From Anisodus tanguticus (taxonomy: Eukaryota > Streptophyta > Magnoliopsida > Solanales > Solanaceae), in NCBI GenBank assembly GCA_034509755.1, contig CM067550.1, forward strand, positions 6,255,001-6,319,000: a stretch of 64,000 nucleotides of DNA, in the 5' to 3' direction. The notes under the pieces are model-generated. The model saw nothing but the letters and a program-made list of their open reading frames with translations, made no database searches and had not been told where the DNA came from. Below, piece after piece: positions 23,879-34,709 of the stretch (position 1 is the stretch's first letter; each line of letters starts with the position of its first letter). A program made the position numbers and the translations under genes.

Positions 23879-23883
23879 ATATG

Positions 23884-24854
23884 CAATAAAAGTACCAGTG
23901 TGCCTATCATCTATAAATCTATACGCTAAAATACGTTTTTGCATAGACCATTTATAATCTATCCAATGACAAGTTACAGTTAAATAATCATGGCCGTTAG
24001 TACTACGACCTATATCAGACGTGATAGATACTTTGCCATTAAAATGATATAATGAAAAACGTAAATATTGTTGATATTCATGCGCGAATTTAAATACATC
24101 TCTCTTAACAGTTGATATAGGAAAACCGTTAAAAGCAGGATTATATATATCTCTAATGTAATGAATAAAACCGGGAGATGAAGGAAATGAAAAAGGCAAA
24201 CCCTCACACAAGAACTAATTTTGATATTGCTTCCCTATCTCTATGTTTATTGTATTTAGAGCCTACAATTCCCCCCGTCATAGGGTTAATTTGACCTATA
24301 CTTGATCCGGGACGAGATCGTATGTGAACCTTGTCCCGATGGAGCGGGCGTTTGCGCACCCGAGTTTTGAAGCCTGGTATTTGGCATACCTAGCTAGATG
24401 AGCACTTACTACGTGTCTAATTAAACCCCCGTCCCACCGTGACCTTTTCTAGTTTTAAATTTTAAAACATTTTTACAAATTTTACATATAGCTACTTGAT
24501 TCTCTACGTCCCTATCAAAAAATGTCCATGCATCGATTTTAATGGTCGTTTTGTTGGACCTCGTCTCATACTAGGGGGAATATGAGGTATTTCAGTTGAA
24601 GGTGCACTAGTGGGTGTGTTGTCATCAACATTAGTGGGTGTATCATCTATATCATCGTCTAAATTAAAGTCTTCTTGAGTTTCAGAAAATAGTTCCTCGT
24701 CTAAATCTAATGGTATTGTAGGAAAATGTTGAGTATCAACAAAATCATCCTGTGTAGGAATAAGATGACTAGAAGAAGTACCCTTGCCCTGGTTGTCGCC
24801 CCTACTAGAAGAAGTCTTACCCTTACCCTTAAACATACCTCTAATTCCTTCCAT
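23884..24854 (-). pseudogene. hAT transposase, N-terminal part (broken)
   Basis: The minus-strand start at 24854 (MEGIRGMFKGKGKTSSS) opens a low-complexity, acidic N-terminus (FVDTQHF, LDLDEELFSETQEDFNLDD). A frame change near 24540 leads into a BED-type zinc finger (AWTFFDRD, then AICKICKNVLKF, with a CxxC pair), which would bind the transposon ends. A second change follows in the G-run near 24428. At 23873-24211 the catalytic core begins: FPISTVKRDVFKF and KVSITSDIGRSTNGHD, whose Asp is the first catalytic residue, then LAYRFIDDRHTGTFIA. The Ogre-type element interrupts the gene exactly after this block, and the rest resumes at 8980. The gene is dead from frameshifts as well as the insertion. 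Confidence 0.86.
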
Positions 24855-25523
24855 TTTAATTATATGCTAACAAATAATTAAAGTAAATGAAATTAAGTGC
24901 GCTAAATAAAATAAACAGACAATAATAATTTAATGAAGGAACGAATGTACCAAACGCCGACGTAACGTCGATGTGTAATCGAGAGGTTGAAAATTGAAAC
25001 TTTGCTCGATGGAAGATCCTCAAGCTAGTTGACAACTTCACTCCCAATTCCCAAATGAATAAATAAAATTGAATATTTAGCAAACAATGTAGACTTGTAG
25101 AGAGTATATTGAGAGATTAGAGAGATTGTAGGAAGATTTGTGAGAAAGATGAAGAGAAAATGAGTTATTTATAGTTGAAAAATTGGGTTAAAGTGTAAAT
25201 ATAATAACTTATGGATTAAAAATAAATATTAAGGGGTAGGGGGGTTGGGGGAGGGGGGGAGGCCTAAAATGGCCGTTGGCCAACGGCCAAAATCTAAAAT
25301 GGTCGTTGGTGCAACGACCATATTTGCAAAGGGGGGACAAAGGGCGGGGTCGGGACGGGGTCGGGGCGGGTGGCCCTGGGGCGGGCTCGGGTCTGGCGGG
25401 ACGAGACATTGTCCCGTCCCGAGTTCGAGGCCCGCCACCATTTTTTTTTTATTTTAGCGGGGTCGGGACGGGGTCGGTACGGGGTCGGGCCGTCCCGGCC
25501 CACTGGCCAGCCTTAGTTTTAAA

Positions 25524-25639
25524 CAAATATATCAGTAACAAGGTCACATTCACAACTTGAATCATATTATAAGGGTTTAAATCAAATAGGTGGTTGAATT
25601 AAATTTGAGCGGATCAAAAACTTAGTTAATGAATGGATG
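25524..25639. other. Short intergenic spacer after the hAT element
   Basis: Nothing recognised in this AT-rich segment. Confidence 0.4.
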
Positions 25640-25915
25640 AATTACTAATTAGCCTAAAGGTTATTTGGATTGAAATTAGACCTTATGGGCGAGTCACTAA
25701 TTCGCCTAAAGGCTATTTGGACTGAAATTAGCTAGGTCTAATCGGGCTAAATAATGGGTCATAATCCAAGTGGCCTAAAAGTTAAATGTGGTGAAATTAG
25801 CTAGGCGTAAATGGGTTGTTAGATCATAACCCAACTTGCTCAAAAATTACTTGGGTTGAAATTAGCTAGGTCTAAATGGAGTGAACAACGTGTCGTAATC
25901 CAACTCGCCCAACTC
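25640..25915. repeat. Imperfect tandem repeat of about 60-65 bp, four copies
   Basis: The phrase GAAATTAGCTAGGTCTAA or a close variant recurs near 25672, 25733, 25793 and 25858, each preceded by CCTAAAGG/TTATTTGG-like text. Copies differ by many substitutions, so the array is old. Confidence 0.7.
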
Positions 25916-26814
25916 TAATCAAGTTTTGAGTTAATTATATTTTCTTAAATTTGTTTGATTATCAAATAATTTTTCCTCTTTATTATAACTATATCTAACA
26001 TATAAAATTAAAAAAATATCTTTCAAAATTATTTTGACAAAATTGTTCACGGGTCAATTTGGGCTACATATTTAGCTAAAAATTAGCTTAACTTTTAGAT
26101 GAACTTAATTGGACATATCAAAATGAATTAAGTTAATAAATGGCAAGTCACATGTACTACTGGGTTAATTTTGCACATTAATTCCCCTGTCTTCCCGTTC
26201 CCTTAATTCTATGGGGGAAAATAGTATTTTCATGAAGTTGTAGCAAAGATGTTGTTATTCAAGTACCACTTAAGGCATCTATTTTTTTCTTACGAATAAA
26301 TCTTAGTAGTCTTACGCACAAATATTATAGCCATTATGCAATGACAAATTAAATATCAAAAGATTGAACACTAAAATATAAGTAAACTCCCTATAAAACA
26401 CAATCTCATGAATGACTATACTTTTCATTGTCCTGGTACTATGAGCTACTTAAAGGTACACTGAAGATGGTTGGTGTCTTAATAAGTAATATAATGATGC
26501 AAGCAAGCATGCATAGACAAAGATTATTGTTGAACAAAAAGGGATTTTCACAGAAATGGGAGACAATGAATACTTATAAGTAAGTGAAATGATGATTTAG
26601 TACCTTTTGATAACGATGCATCGAGAATGGTTTGTTTGGTTGAGTTTCAATCATGTTAAGTCAAAGAGAAATGTAACATCATTTTCTTTCAAAGTGGTTC
26701 TGTCAAAAAGAAAAATAAAGGGCTCTACAATAACTTTCACTTTTTTTTATTTTTTCTAACAATTTATTGGAGATGACAAAAGGGTGTTTTTTGTCGGGGA
26801 CCATTGGGCCACGA
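25916..26814. other. Intergenic DNA, nothing recognised
   Basis: AT-rich, closed in all frames, no element ends identified. Confidence 0.4.
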
Positions 26815-26827
26815 GAAAGAGCTTGTT

Positions 26828-26990
26828 TTTTTATTTTTCCTTATTTTCTATCCGTATTTGAGCCCGATTAAATCTTAATTTAATGCCTAGAAATCTCACA
26901 TTGGGGTAAATTATTTCTGGGGAACTCGAACCTGAAATCGCTGGTTAAAGATGAAGGAGTAATTAATACTCTATTACCACCTTTGTTGGT
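26828..26990 (-). mobile_element. tRNA-derived SINE
   Basis: On the minus strand the text holds TCAGGTTCGAGTTCCCC, a match to the internal RNA polymerase III box B, with a weaker box A-like stretch (GGTGGTAATAGAG) upstream. An A-rich tail (TTTTTTTATTTTTCC on the plus strand) lies at the left end. The element is flanked by a 13-bp duplication with one mismatch: GAAAGAGCTTGTT (26815-26827) and GAAAGAGCTCGTT (26991-27003). This combination identifies a SINE, moved by LINE enzymes in trans. Confidence 0.8.
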
Positions 26991-27069
26991 GAAAGAGCTC
27001 GTTGTTATAGTATATAATATGCTCAGTTTATTACTTTTAATACTTCAATAGCATGCAACAAAATATTTC

Positions 27070-27540
27070 TAAAAGTTTTGGTTTAAGTGATACATAGATA
27101 GTTTTAGGTATTCTATGCGTTTTGCTTTGTGTAAAGCTTTTGAAAGAGGGTCATATATATTTTTATTTACTTTCCTTTCTTGGATGTTGAATAGCAGAGA
27201 TGAGATGAAGTTACTTGTGTAAATGATATTCCCTGACGAGTTATAATTTAAATAGAAAAAAATAATTTTACAAAGATTTTATGTGTTTTATTAAACGGTT
27301 TCACATATTTTATTTTACTGATCTCCTGTAAAAAATGTTCATAATAAAAAGAATATATATATATATCCTAAGAGTGTCGGTTCAAGTGATACACAGATAA
27401 TTAGATGTTGAATGTGTTTTGCTTTGTTTAGCTTTTGAAAGAGGGATGGATTGTACATAGGTGCGTCTTTTATTCTCTTTATCGACATATATTTCTTTTC
27501 TTTCTTGGGTGTTGAAAAGAAGAGACGTGAACATAGTTAT
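27070..27540. repeat. Direct duplication, about 150-170 bp, two diverged copies
   Basis: The segment around 27070-27215 is repeated at about 27365-27535. Both contain GGTTTAAGTGATACATAGAT-like text, GTTTTGCTTTGTxTA, GCTTTTGAAAGAGGG and TTTCTTGGATGTTGAA-like text, separated by roughly 300 bp. No coding frame is shared. Confidence 0.65.
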
Positions 27541-27968
27541 ATTACATTTTAGATTAAATTCTACATACGAGCAATGTAAAGAAATTTATATAATTAGGTT
27601 ATTTATAAAGTAATTATAAGTAAATTGATCATTTAAATGATAAGCTGTTAAAAAATATAATCGAACGGCTATTATAAATTAAATTACACTTTATATATAA
27701 ATATCGTGTATATAACTTCAATCCATTCTTACATATATCATATACACAATATATCTATCTATATTATAGTAAAAGCATGAACTCTTAAATTTAAAAGTTA
27801 AATTAATAAAATATTCTTTTTAAAGACTCAATTATTTTATTTATTAAATAAAGAAAACTGTCACACACAAAAACAATCCTTAACAGAACAGATGTGTTCT
27901 TTCGAGAAAAAAAAAACTATCTTCTTTTTTTGAGTTTCACTAATTGTGGAAAATAATAACGAACAGTT
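27541..27968. other. AT-rich intergenic DNA before Copia-1
   Basis: No gene or element end recognised. Confidence 0.4.
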
Positions 27969-27973
27969 TGCAC

Positions 27974-28180
27974 TATTAGCAAATATTCTCCGAATATTTC
28001 ATGTATATTTTGTAATTATGATAGATGTATATTTAAGGTAACTTAGGATTCTAATTATATTAGGAATCAACATTTGTAACGTAAGTTATGATTCCTACCA
28101 TATTAAGAATCAACCTTTGTACAGATATATATATTATGAATAATGAAAGAAATTCCTAAGGGAAATTATTCCATCTTTCA
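27974..28180 (+). repeat. 5' LTR of Copia-1
   Basis: Runs from TATTAGCAAATATTC to CCATCTTTCA and pairs with 32753-32959. A TATA-like ATATATATATTATGAATAAT near 28125 could be the promoter or polyadenylation area. Confidence 0.9.
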
Positions 28181-28194
28181 TGGTATCAAGAGCC
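28181..28194 (+). promoter_or_regulatory. Primer-binding site of Copia-1
   Basis: TGGTATCAAGAGCC directly after the 5' LTR matches the initiator tRNA-Met site TGGTATCAGAGC with one extra A. Confidence 0.8.
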
Positions 28195-28334
28195 TAAACC
28201 CTAAATCTCTTCTCTTCCTCATTCTCGGCCGAAATCAACATTTTTTTTTTATGATTTCACAGATTTTTTTTTTGATTTCTTCCTCCCTTTCTCGGCCAAA
28301 CTAGAAAATTCCCTTCCCTCGACAGGCGGCAACC

Positions 28335-29387
28335 GTGTCTTCCCCCACAAATTCCGGTTCATCCACTGGCACACTTGACAACCCCTCTCAACATTCAATA
28401 TCTTCTTTTCATCCGGCATTCGCCGTTAACAACATCAAGAACTTTATCCCTATAATTCTTGACCAAGAAGACTGTCAATATTCCATGTGGATGGAACTAT
28501 TCTACATTCATGCATGTGCATACAACGTGCTCGATCATATTGACGAATCTGTTCCTCGTCCCACCGATCTTACAGACTCAATCTGGCATCGTCTTGACGC
28601 CATCGTCAAACAATGGATCTACGGCACCATCTCCAAAGACATGTTGTGCACTATCATGAAAACAGGTGCTACGACACGTGAAATTTGGGTCTGGCTAGAA
28701 AAAATATTTCAGGACAATAAAAATACTCGGGCCGTATATTTGGAAGATCAATTCAATAATACCTGCCTCGAGAATTTTAACAACATGTCTGAATATTGTA
28801 AGCAACTGAAACTCATAACCGATCAACTATCCAACGTCGGGACTTCTGTTTCAGAAACCAAGATGGTGCTTCAACTTGTTGCGGGTTTACCAAAAGGTGA
28901 ATATGACACACTCGCAACAATGATTCAACAAGCTGACCCTCTCCCAAGTTTCAACAAGGCACGTTCACAACTATTGTTGGAAGAAACTAGACGTGCTAAA
29001 CAAGAGGAACATAATCAAAAGGCGTTAGCCGTTGAAGGGATGGCAACACCTGCGGCCAGCAGCAACCAGCCATCACAGCATATCGAGCAGCAGCAGCAGG
29101 CCAGTGGCAGAGGTCGTGGCGGCAGAGGCCACAACAACAAAGGCAAGGGCTGCGAAAAAGGCCAACGCAACCAGTGGCTTGGACAGCAGCAACTGCAGCA
29201 GTGGTCCAACCAGCAGCAGCAGTGGCCCAACCAGCAGAACTGGGCCTCGCCTCCATACCCGTACCCGACCGGGGGCCCGGTTCCAAAGAACCTTGGTCGA
29301 CCGGCCTCTTGGGCCTGCCCCGCCCACCAGCGAGGCCTACCCGGCCAGCAGCAACAACACCACCTGGTTGCAGTCCAGCAGCAGTAG
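28335..29387 (+). pseudogene. Copia-1 gag
   Basis: A 350-codon frame, opening with GTG where relatives have ATG, encodes a gag of the UBN2 type: N-terminal FHPAFAVNNIKNFIPIILDQ, then MWMELFYIHACAYNVLDHI, QWIYGTISKDMLCTIM, TREIWVWLEKIFQDNKNTRA and YCKQLKLITDQLSNVG. The C-terminal third is rich in Gln, Gly, Arg and Pro (RGRGGRGHNNKGKG) without a CCHC zinc knuckle. The frame stops at TAG (29385-29387) inside a run of CAG codons and would continue into protease in the same frame, so CAG changed to TAG. Gag forms the particle that packages element RNA. Confidence 0.88.
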
Positions 29388-30649
29388 CAGCCCAACGGCC
29401 TGGCCCCGACTGATTTGGGCCAGGCCTACACCACCATGAACCTTCAACAACCCGACGACAATTGGTACATGGACACCGGAGCCATATCTCACCTCACCCG
29501 GTCGTCATGTAACCTATCTCAACTACGTCGGTTAAAGTGTCCTCAATTTATTACTGTCGGTAATGATCATCGCATTCCAATTGAAGGTTACGGTAACACA
29601 CACACCAAACATCCACACCCACCTTTCTTCCTAAATCACGTCCTATACACATCTAACATCATTAAAAACTTAATCTCCGTTAGAAAATTCACTAGCAATA
29701 ATTTTGTGTCTGTCGAATTTGACCCTTTTGGTTTTTCTGTGAAGGAACTCAATACGGGGAAAATTCTTACATGCTGCAATAGTGTGGGAGATCTCTACCC
29801 ATTCACTCAATCTTCCACTGTCAGACCGCAAGCACCTCTATCCTTTGCGGTGATCTCTCCCTCAACTTGGCACAACAGACTCGGACACCCCGGAGACCCA
29901 GTTTTTACTTTTCTTAGGACTTCTAAGTGTATTCAATGTAATAATAGGAAAATTGCCCAACACTGTTTTTCTTGTCCACTAGGCAAACATACTCGTCTTC
30001 CATTTATGTCATCAAACATTGTTACTTTTTCTCCCTTTGATATTGTTCATGTTGATTTGTGGACATCTCCGATTGTTAGCTCTTTGGGTCATAAATTCTA
30101 TCTAGTATTCTTGGATGATTTTTCACACTTTGTCTGGATTTACCCGCTAAAATTCAAATCTGAAGTTTTTGCAAAATTCCTCGAGTTTCAAAAATTCATT
30201 AAAACACAATTTGAAAAATATATTAAATCATTCCAGTGTGATAATGAACGAGAATTTAATAACTCGGCATTTCACAATTTCTGTTCTAAACAAGGCATGG
30301 TTTTTCATTTTTCTTGTCCCTATACTTCTTCCCAAAACGGAAAGGCTGAACGAATTATACGTACCATCAATAACATGATTCGCACACTCCTGTTTCATGC
30401 CTGCCTACCACCGCCTTTCTGGTCTATACTGTCAAAATGGTAGAATCCCTTCTTAATATTTTACCAACTAGCACACTCTAAAACAAGACCCCTACCGAAA
30501 TCTTATACCGTAGGCTACCATCGTATGATCACCTACGTATTTTTGGATGCTTATGCTACCCCAACATAGCCTCCACTGCACCTCACAAACTTGCCCCTCG
30601 CACTCTGCCATGTGTCTTCCTTGGTCTTTCTCCTAATCATTGGGGCTAC
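29388..30649 (+). pseudogene. Copia-1 protease and integrase
   Basis: In the gag frame, NWYMDTGAISHL (from about 29461) is the aspartic protease active site (DTGA). The integrase zinc region follows (WHNRLGHPGD, then HCFSCPLGKH) and the core with VHVDLWTSP, FQCDNEREF and SQNGKAERII, the three acidic catalytic residues. The frame ends at TAG 30441-30443 because of a frameshift near 30425. In the other frame VESLLNILPTSTL is followed by a stop near 30479, then IFGCLCYPN and FLGLSPNHWGYLCYD. The pieces together represent a once complete protein. Confidence 0.86.
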
Positions 30650-32758
30650 TTGTGCTATGACATTGCTACTCGCAAAATCATCATCTCCCGTCACGTCACC
30701 TTTGACGAGACAACCTTTCCTTTTTCCAATTTCCGAAAATTTCAGCCCACCGATTACTTCTTTTTCGATGAACCGAGTCTGTCCTCGGTCATCCAAAATC
30801 TGTACCAACAGCAGTCCACTGTCCCGACAGCATTGTCCTTACCAGGACTGCCTACAACCACCTACTCTCGGTCACCAACACCACTGCTGCCTTCAGCAGT
30901 GCTGTCTGGCCCTCCAGCAGCAATGCTGCCACCTAGTCCAGCTCCATGCTCTCGGTCTAATACCCATACACCACCCATACTGCCTCTAGCCGAGTCTCCT
31001 GCACCTCCAGCACCACTGCTTCCCCTCAGCCCAGCAACCAGTCCCACAACCTTGCTGCCTCCCAGCCCAGCAACATGTCCTGCAGCTATGCAGCCTCACA
31101 GTCCCGACCCACCACCACTGCCTTCTCATCGCATGGAGACTCGTGCACAATACGGGATCTTCAAACCCAAGGTTCACTTCAATATCTCCACACAAACCTT
31201 ATCACCCATTCCAAAAAATCCAAAACTAGCAAAACTGGACCCAAATTGGAATACGGCCATGTGCGAGGAATTTAACGCTTTAACCAAGCAGAACACTTGG
31301 GATTTGGTACCTAGACCAGTTGGTGTGAATATTATTCGGTGTATGTGGCTATTTCGTCACAAGTTCAGAGACAATGGTGACTTAGAGAGGTATAAGGCAA
31401 GACTAGTTGCCAATGACACTAATCAGTAGGATGGTATTGATTGTGGTGAGACATTCAGTTCGGTTGTTAAACCGGCCACTATTCGGACTGTTCTCAGTAT
31501 TGCTATGGGCATGCATTGGCCGATTCATCAGCTTGATGTCAAGAATGCGTTTCTTCATGGGGATTTGAAAGAGACTGTGTACATGCATCAGCCTCCTGGC
31601 TTTGTTCATCCTGTAGCTCCGCAGTTTGTATGTCGTCTCAGAAAGTCATTGTATGGATTGAAACAGGCACCCCGCGCTTGGTATGATCGGTTCGCCAGGT
31701 ATCTTCTGCAGATTGGTTTTGTATGTAGCAGGTGTGATACATCTCTCTTCACTTTTCACCGAGGTAGCAACACTGCATATTTTCTATTATATGTCGAAGA
31801 CATTGTTCTTACTGCCTCATCTGACGGGTTGAAGAATGAAATCATTGCTCTACTCAAAACTAAATTTGCTATGACTGACTTGGGCAAGCTAAGTTATTTT
31901 TTGGGTATATCGGTGACAAGATATGCAGCCACTATGTTCCTGTGTCAGCGTAAGTATGCAGAAGAGATAGTGTACTGAGCCAAGATGGAAAATTATAAAA
32001 TTATGCCAACTCCGGTAGACTCAAAATCCAAGTTTAGTGTCAATGACGGTGCGCCAGTTTCTGATCTCACTCTATATCGGAGTCTAGCAGGTGCTCTTCA
32101 GTATCTTACATTCACTATGCCTGATATTGCATATGCCGTTCAGCAGGTGTGTCTGTTCATGCACGACCCCCGAGAGTCCCATTTTGCCGCCCTCAAACGT
32201 ATTATCAGTTACGTTAAGGGCACACTAGACTTCGAATTACATCTATACCCCTCTGCCCCAACCAAGCTACTTGCCTACATGGATGCAGATTAGGCAGGAA
32301 GCCCCGACACACGTCACTCCACCTCAGGGTACTGTGTATTTCTTGGGGATAATCTTATCTCATGATCCGCCAAGCGGCAGGCAACACTTTCTCATTCGAG
32401 TGCTGAAGCAGAATATCGCGGTGTTGCTAACGTAGTTGCTGAGATCCGTTGGCTCCGAAATCTTCTTTTGGAACTCCAGTGTCCACTCCGCAAGGCGTCT
32501 ATAGTCTATTGTGACAACATACCTGCCATCTATATGTCTCATAATCCGGTCCAACATCAGCGGACTAAACATATTGAGATGGATATCCACTTTGTGCGAG
32601 AGAAGGTTGCCCGTGGTCAGGTCAAAATATTACATGTGCGTTCCTCTTATCAGTATGCAGACATCTTTACAAAGGGACTACCGCGACAACTCTTCACCGA
32701 CTTCCGATCCAGCCTTAGCGTTCGGCCTCCTCCCGCTCCGTCTGAGGGGGTGTATTAG
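30650..32758 (+). pseudogene. Copia-1 reverse transcriptase and RNase H
   Basis: One frame runs to the 3' LTR, interrupted only by stops at 31427-31429 (TAG), 31976-31978 (TGA), about 32291 (TAG) and about 32363 (TGA). A Pro/Ser-rich linker is followed by RT motifs HQLDVKNAFLHGDLKETVYM, SLYGLKQAPRAWYDRF and LYVEDIVLTASS. The last should be YVDD, so a catalytic Asp has become Glu. RNase H follows (LSHSSAEAEYRGVANVVAEI, IVYCDNIPAIYMSHNPVQHQ, IHFVREKVARGQVKILHV, ADIFTKGLPRQLF). All four stops can be explained by C-to-T or G-to-A changes in Gln, Arg or Trp codons. Confidence 0.9.
32743..32752 (+). promoter_or_regulatory. Polypurine tract of Copia-1
   Basis: GAGGGGGTG directly precedes the 3' LTR start TATTAGC at 32753. 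Confidence 0.75.
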
Positions 32759-32959
32759 CGAATATTCTCCGAATATTCCCTGCATATTTTGTAATTATGA
32801 TAGATGTATATTTAAGGTAACTTAGGATTCTAATTATATTAGGAACCAACCTTTGTAAGGTAAGTTAGGATTCGTACCATATTAGGAATCAACCTTTGTA
32901 CAACTATATATATTGTGAATAATAAAAGGAATTACTAAAGAAAATTATTCCATCTTTCA
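32753..32959 (+). repeat. 3' LTR of Copia-1
   Basis: From TATTAGCGAATATTC to CCATCTTTCA, equal in length to the 5' LTR and differing at about 18 positions. Confidence 0.9.
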
Positions 32960-32964
32960 TGCAC

Positions 32965-33441
32965 CATTATAATATTCTTAATGTTCTTTGGACAAGACTA
33001 TATTTATATATAACCTTTTGTCTATCATGTTGTTGTGATACAAAATGTGTGTCTGCATGGTATTGCTCGACTCATTTGTAAACCATCTATTTTTGTTGAG
33101 AAATGAGTTCTTTTATTTGTCTCGAACTTTTGTTTATGAGAAATATTGCCAACTTATAATTAGTGGAAATGTAAATCACTATCTTGCTTGAAAAATTTGT
33201 TTTACCTTCTCTATTTGACTTTTGTTTGGGAAATGAAAACAAAGAGCGAAATAAATAAGCACATAAGTTTTTTCTGATCCTATCTCTTCTCTATTAGCAA
33301 TAGAATAGGAATCAATGTGGGACACCTTCCCGGTAATGTTAGTGGAGAGTGTTTTGCAGTGTACAAGTCTTCAACGATGAAGAGAAAAGAATAAAATCAA
33401 AAAAATTATTTTGTGTTACATTTATTTTGCTGTGTATTTTG
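32965..33441. other. Intergenic DNA, nothing recognised
   Basis: AT-rich, no gene or element end seen. Confidence 0.4.
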
Positions 33442-33748
33442 TGTTAAGAGTTTCACATCGAATATGAAATGAGAATATGGACTCCTTATATCGACTTGGA
33501 TAATACTCACCCTACAAGCTAACTTTTGGAGTTGAGTTAGACACAAGATTCATTCCTTCATAGTATCAGAGCCACACCCGTTCAAATTCTTTGTTCACCG
33601 ATATTGGACCTCCAAATTATATTATCCACGCTCCAGTTAATAAGATCTGGCCATGCGGGGGAGTGTTAAGAATTCCACATCGAATATGAAATGGGAATAT
33701 GAACTCCTTATATAGACTTGGACAATCCTCACCCTAAAAGTTAGATTT
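33442..33748 (+). mobile_element. TRIM, 3' LTR truncated
   Basis: Same family as 5717-6059 but on the plus strand. The 5' LTR (33442-33560) starts TGTTAAGAGTTTCACATCG and ends CCTTCA. The primer site TAGTATCAGAGCC (33561-33573) has one change from the tRNA-Met match. The interior is about 90 bp and ends with polypurine tract GCGGGGGAG. The 3' LTR starts at 33664 (TGTTAAGAATTCCACATCG) and matches the 5' LTR only to about 33748, where it breaks off near ACCCTAAAAG. Confidence 0.85.
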
Positions 33749-34294
33749 TCATGTGCAGGTGGTGCTGCCATGTTAAAGTGGATGTGTAAGAAATTATTGT
33801 GTAAAGATGATCTTACTAATGTGTGAAAAAAATCTACGAAAATAAACATGTGATATTTTGTGAAGTTATGGCAAAAGTGTAGATTTGTGATGTGCAGGTG
33901 CAGCCTGTGTGAATTGTTTTTACATTCAATATTTTGTGCAGTGTTAGTTTTAAAGGATTGCTAGGAAAAGAAATAAGCTAGCTTTCGAGCCAATTAATCC
34001 TATCACAAATGAGGTAGGCCAAGTTTGATGTTTGTTTGTAACACATTTTCAGAAATTTGATGTTTGTTTAGATCAAACTTTCAAACGTTTATGTTACACT
34101 TTCAAAAATATCAATGTCAAAACAAGGGTCTTGTTCCGAACACAAGAGTAAATGATCCACATTAATCATTACAACAACTGTACTTTATTCTTTCATGTAT
34201 TTTACTCAGAGTTTTGTTTGAGTAATATTACTATTATTTTACGAAATTAGGTATAATATGATTCGGCATACACATGCAATGCACGTGCCGAGAG

Positions 34295-34334
<40 letters not shown>

Positions 34335-34515
34335 GTGATTACAAATCTTAATAACCCACCAGCCAAAATTATTATCGGTACTTAATTACATAAAAAGTCG
34401 AGAAACATTACCAAGTGGATCATATTGCATGGAAAAAGTGAAGATTGATACTCTGTTTGAATTCATTTATGACAATGTTTATTTGTTCCGATTCGGGTTG
34501 GCAAAAAAGTAAATA
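33749..34515. other. Intergenic DNA with an AT microsatellite
   Basis: No gene recognised. A pure (AT)n run of about 19 repeats lies at 34291-34329. Confidence 0.5.
34291..34329. repeat. (AT)n microsatellite
   Basis: Uninterrupted AT dinucleotides, about 39 bases. Confidence 0.9.
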
Positions 34516-34709
34516 CTTTTTCGTCTCAATTTATGTGGCATTAAAATAAAAGGATAGACTTTTGAAATGTGTGGTCTAAAATAAGTTTTATATAAAAATG
34601 TAACTGTAAATTAGATCATAAATTTAAATTATTTCTACATATAGAAACGTGACATTCTTTTTGAGATATATCAAAAAAGAAATAATATCACGTAAATTAA
34701 GAGAGGAAG
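34516..34709. mobile_element. Diverged Stowaway-type MITE
   Basis: The left end CTTTTTCGTCTCAATTTATG and right end (reverse complement CTTCCTCTCTTAATTTACGTG, shortened by one) are diverged inverted repeats with TA outside each (34514-34515, 34710-34711). Size (194 bp) and ends fit a Stowaway element. Confidence 0.72.

Larger units (their letters stand above)
7161..25515 (-). mobile_element. hAT DNA transposon, about 3.46 kb of own sequence, split by a Gypsy element
   Basis: Terminal inverted repeats are TATGGGTGGCCAGTGGGCC on the left and, reverse-complemented, TAAGGCTGGCCAGTGGGCC on the right. A perfect 8-bp duplication GTTTTAAA flanks them (7153-7160, 25516-25523). Subterminal regions at both ends are unusually GC-rich with repeated CGGGTC/GGGTCGGG motifs. 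A transposase gene runs on the minus strand from about 24854 down to 7519 but is cut by the Ogre-type element at 8986-23878. Removing that element and one copy of its 5-bp duplication leaves about 3,457 bp, normal for an autonomous hAT. Frameshifts in the transposase mean it is now inactive. Confidence 0.92.
27974..32959 (+). mobile_element. Complete but inactive Copia LTR retrotransposon (Copia-1)
   Basis: LTRs of 207 bp each (27974-28180 and 32753-32959) start TATTAGC and end CCATCTTTCA. A perfect 5-bp duplication TGCAC flanks the element (27969-27973, 32960-32964). A tRNA-Met-type primer site follows the 5' LTR and a G-rich polypurine tract precedes the 3' LTR. The order gag, protease, integrase, RT, RNase H is that of Ty1/Copia. 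The LTRs differ at about 18 of 207 positions by eye (near 9%), so the insertion is millions of years old under usual plant rates. Coding is broken by a frameshift near 30425 and several stops. Confidence 0.93.

Noticed and set aside
25209..25560. Similar GC-rich open frames near the right hAT end
   Set aside because: Same reason: subterminal repeats of the transposon, open on several frames at once.
28996..29439. Cys/Trp-rich and Ser-rich frames overlapping the Copia-1 gag
   Set aside because: They are shadows of the CAG-rich gag coding sequence in other frames and on the opposite strand.
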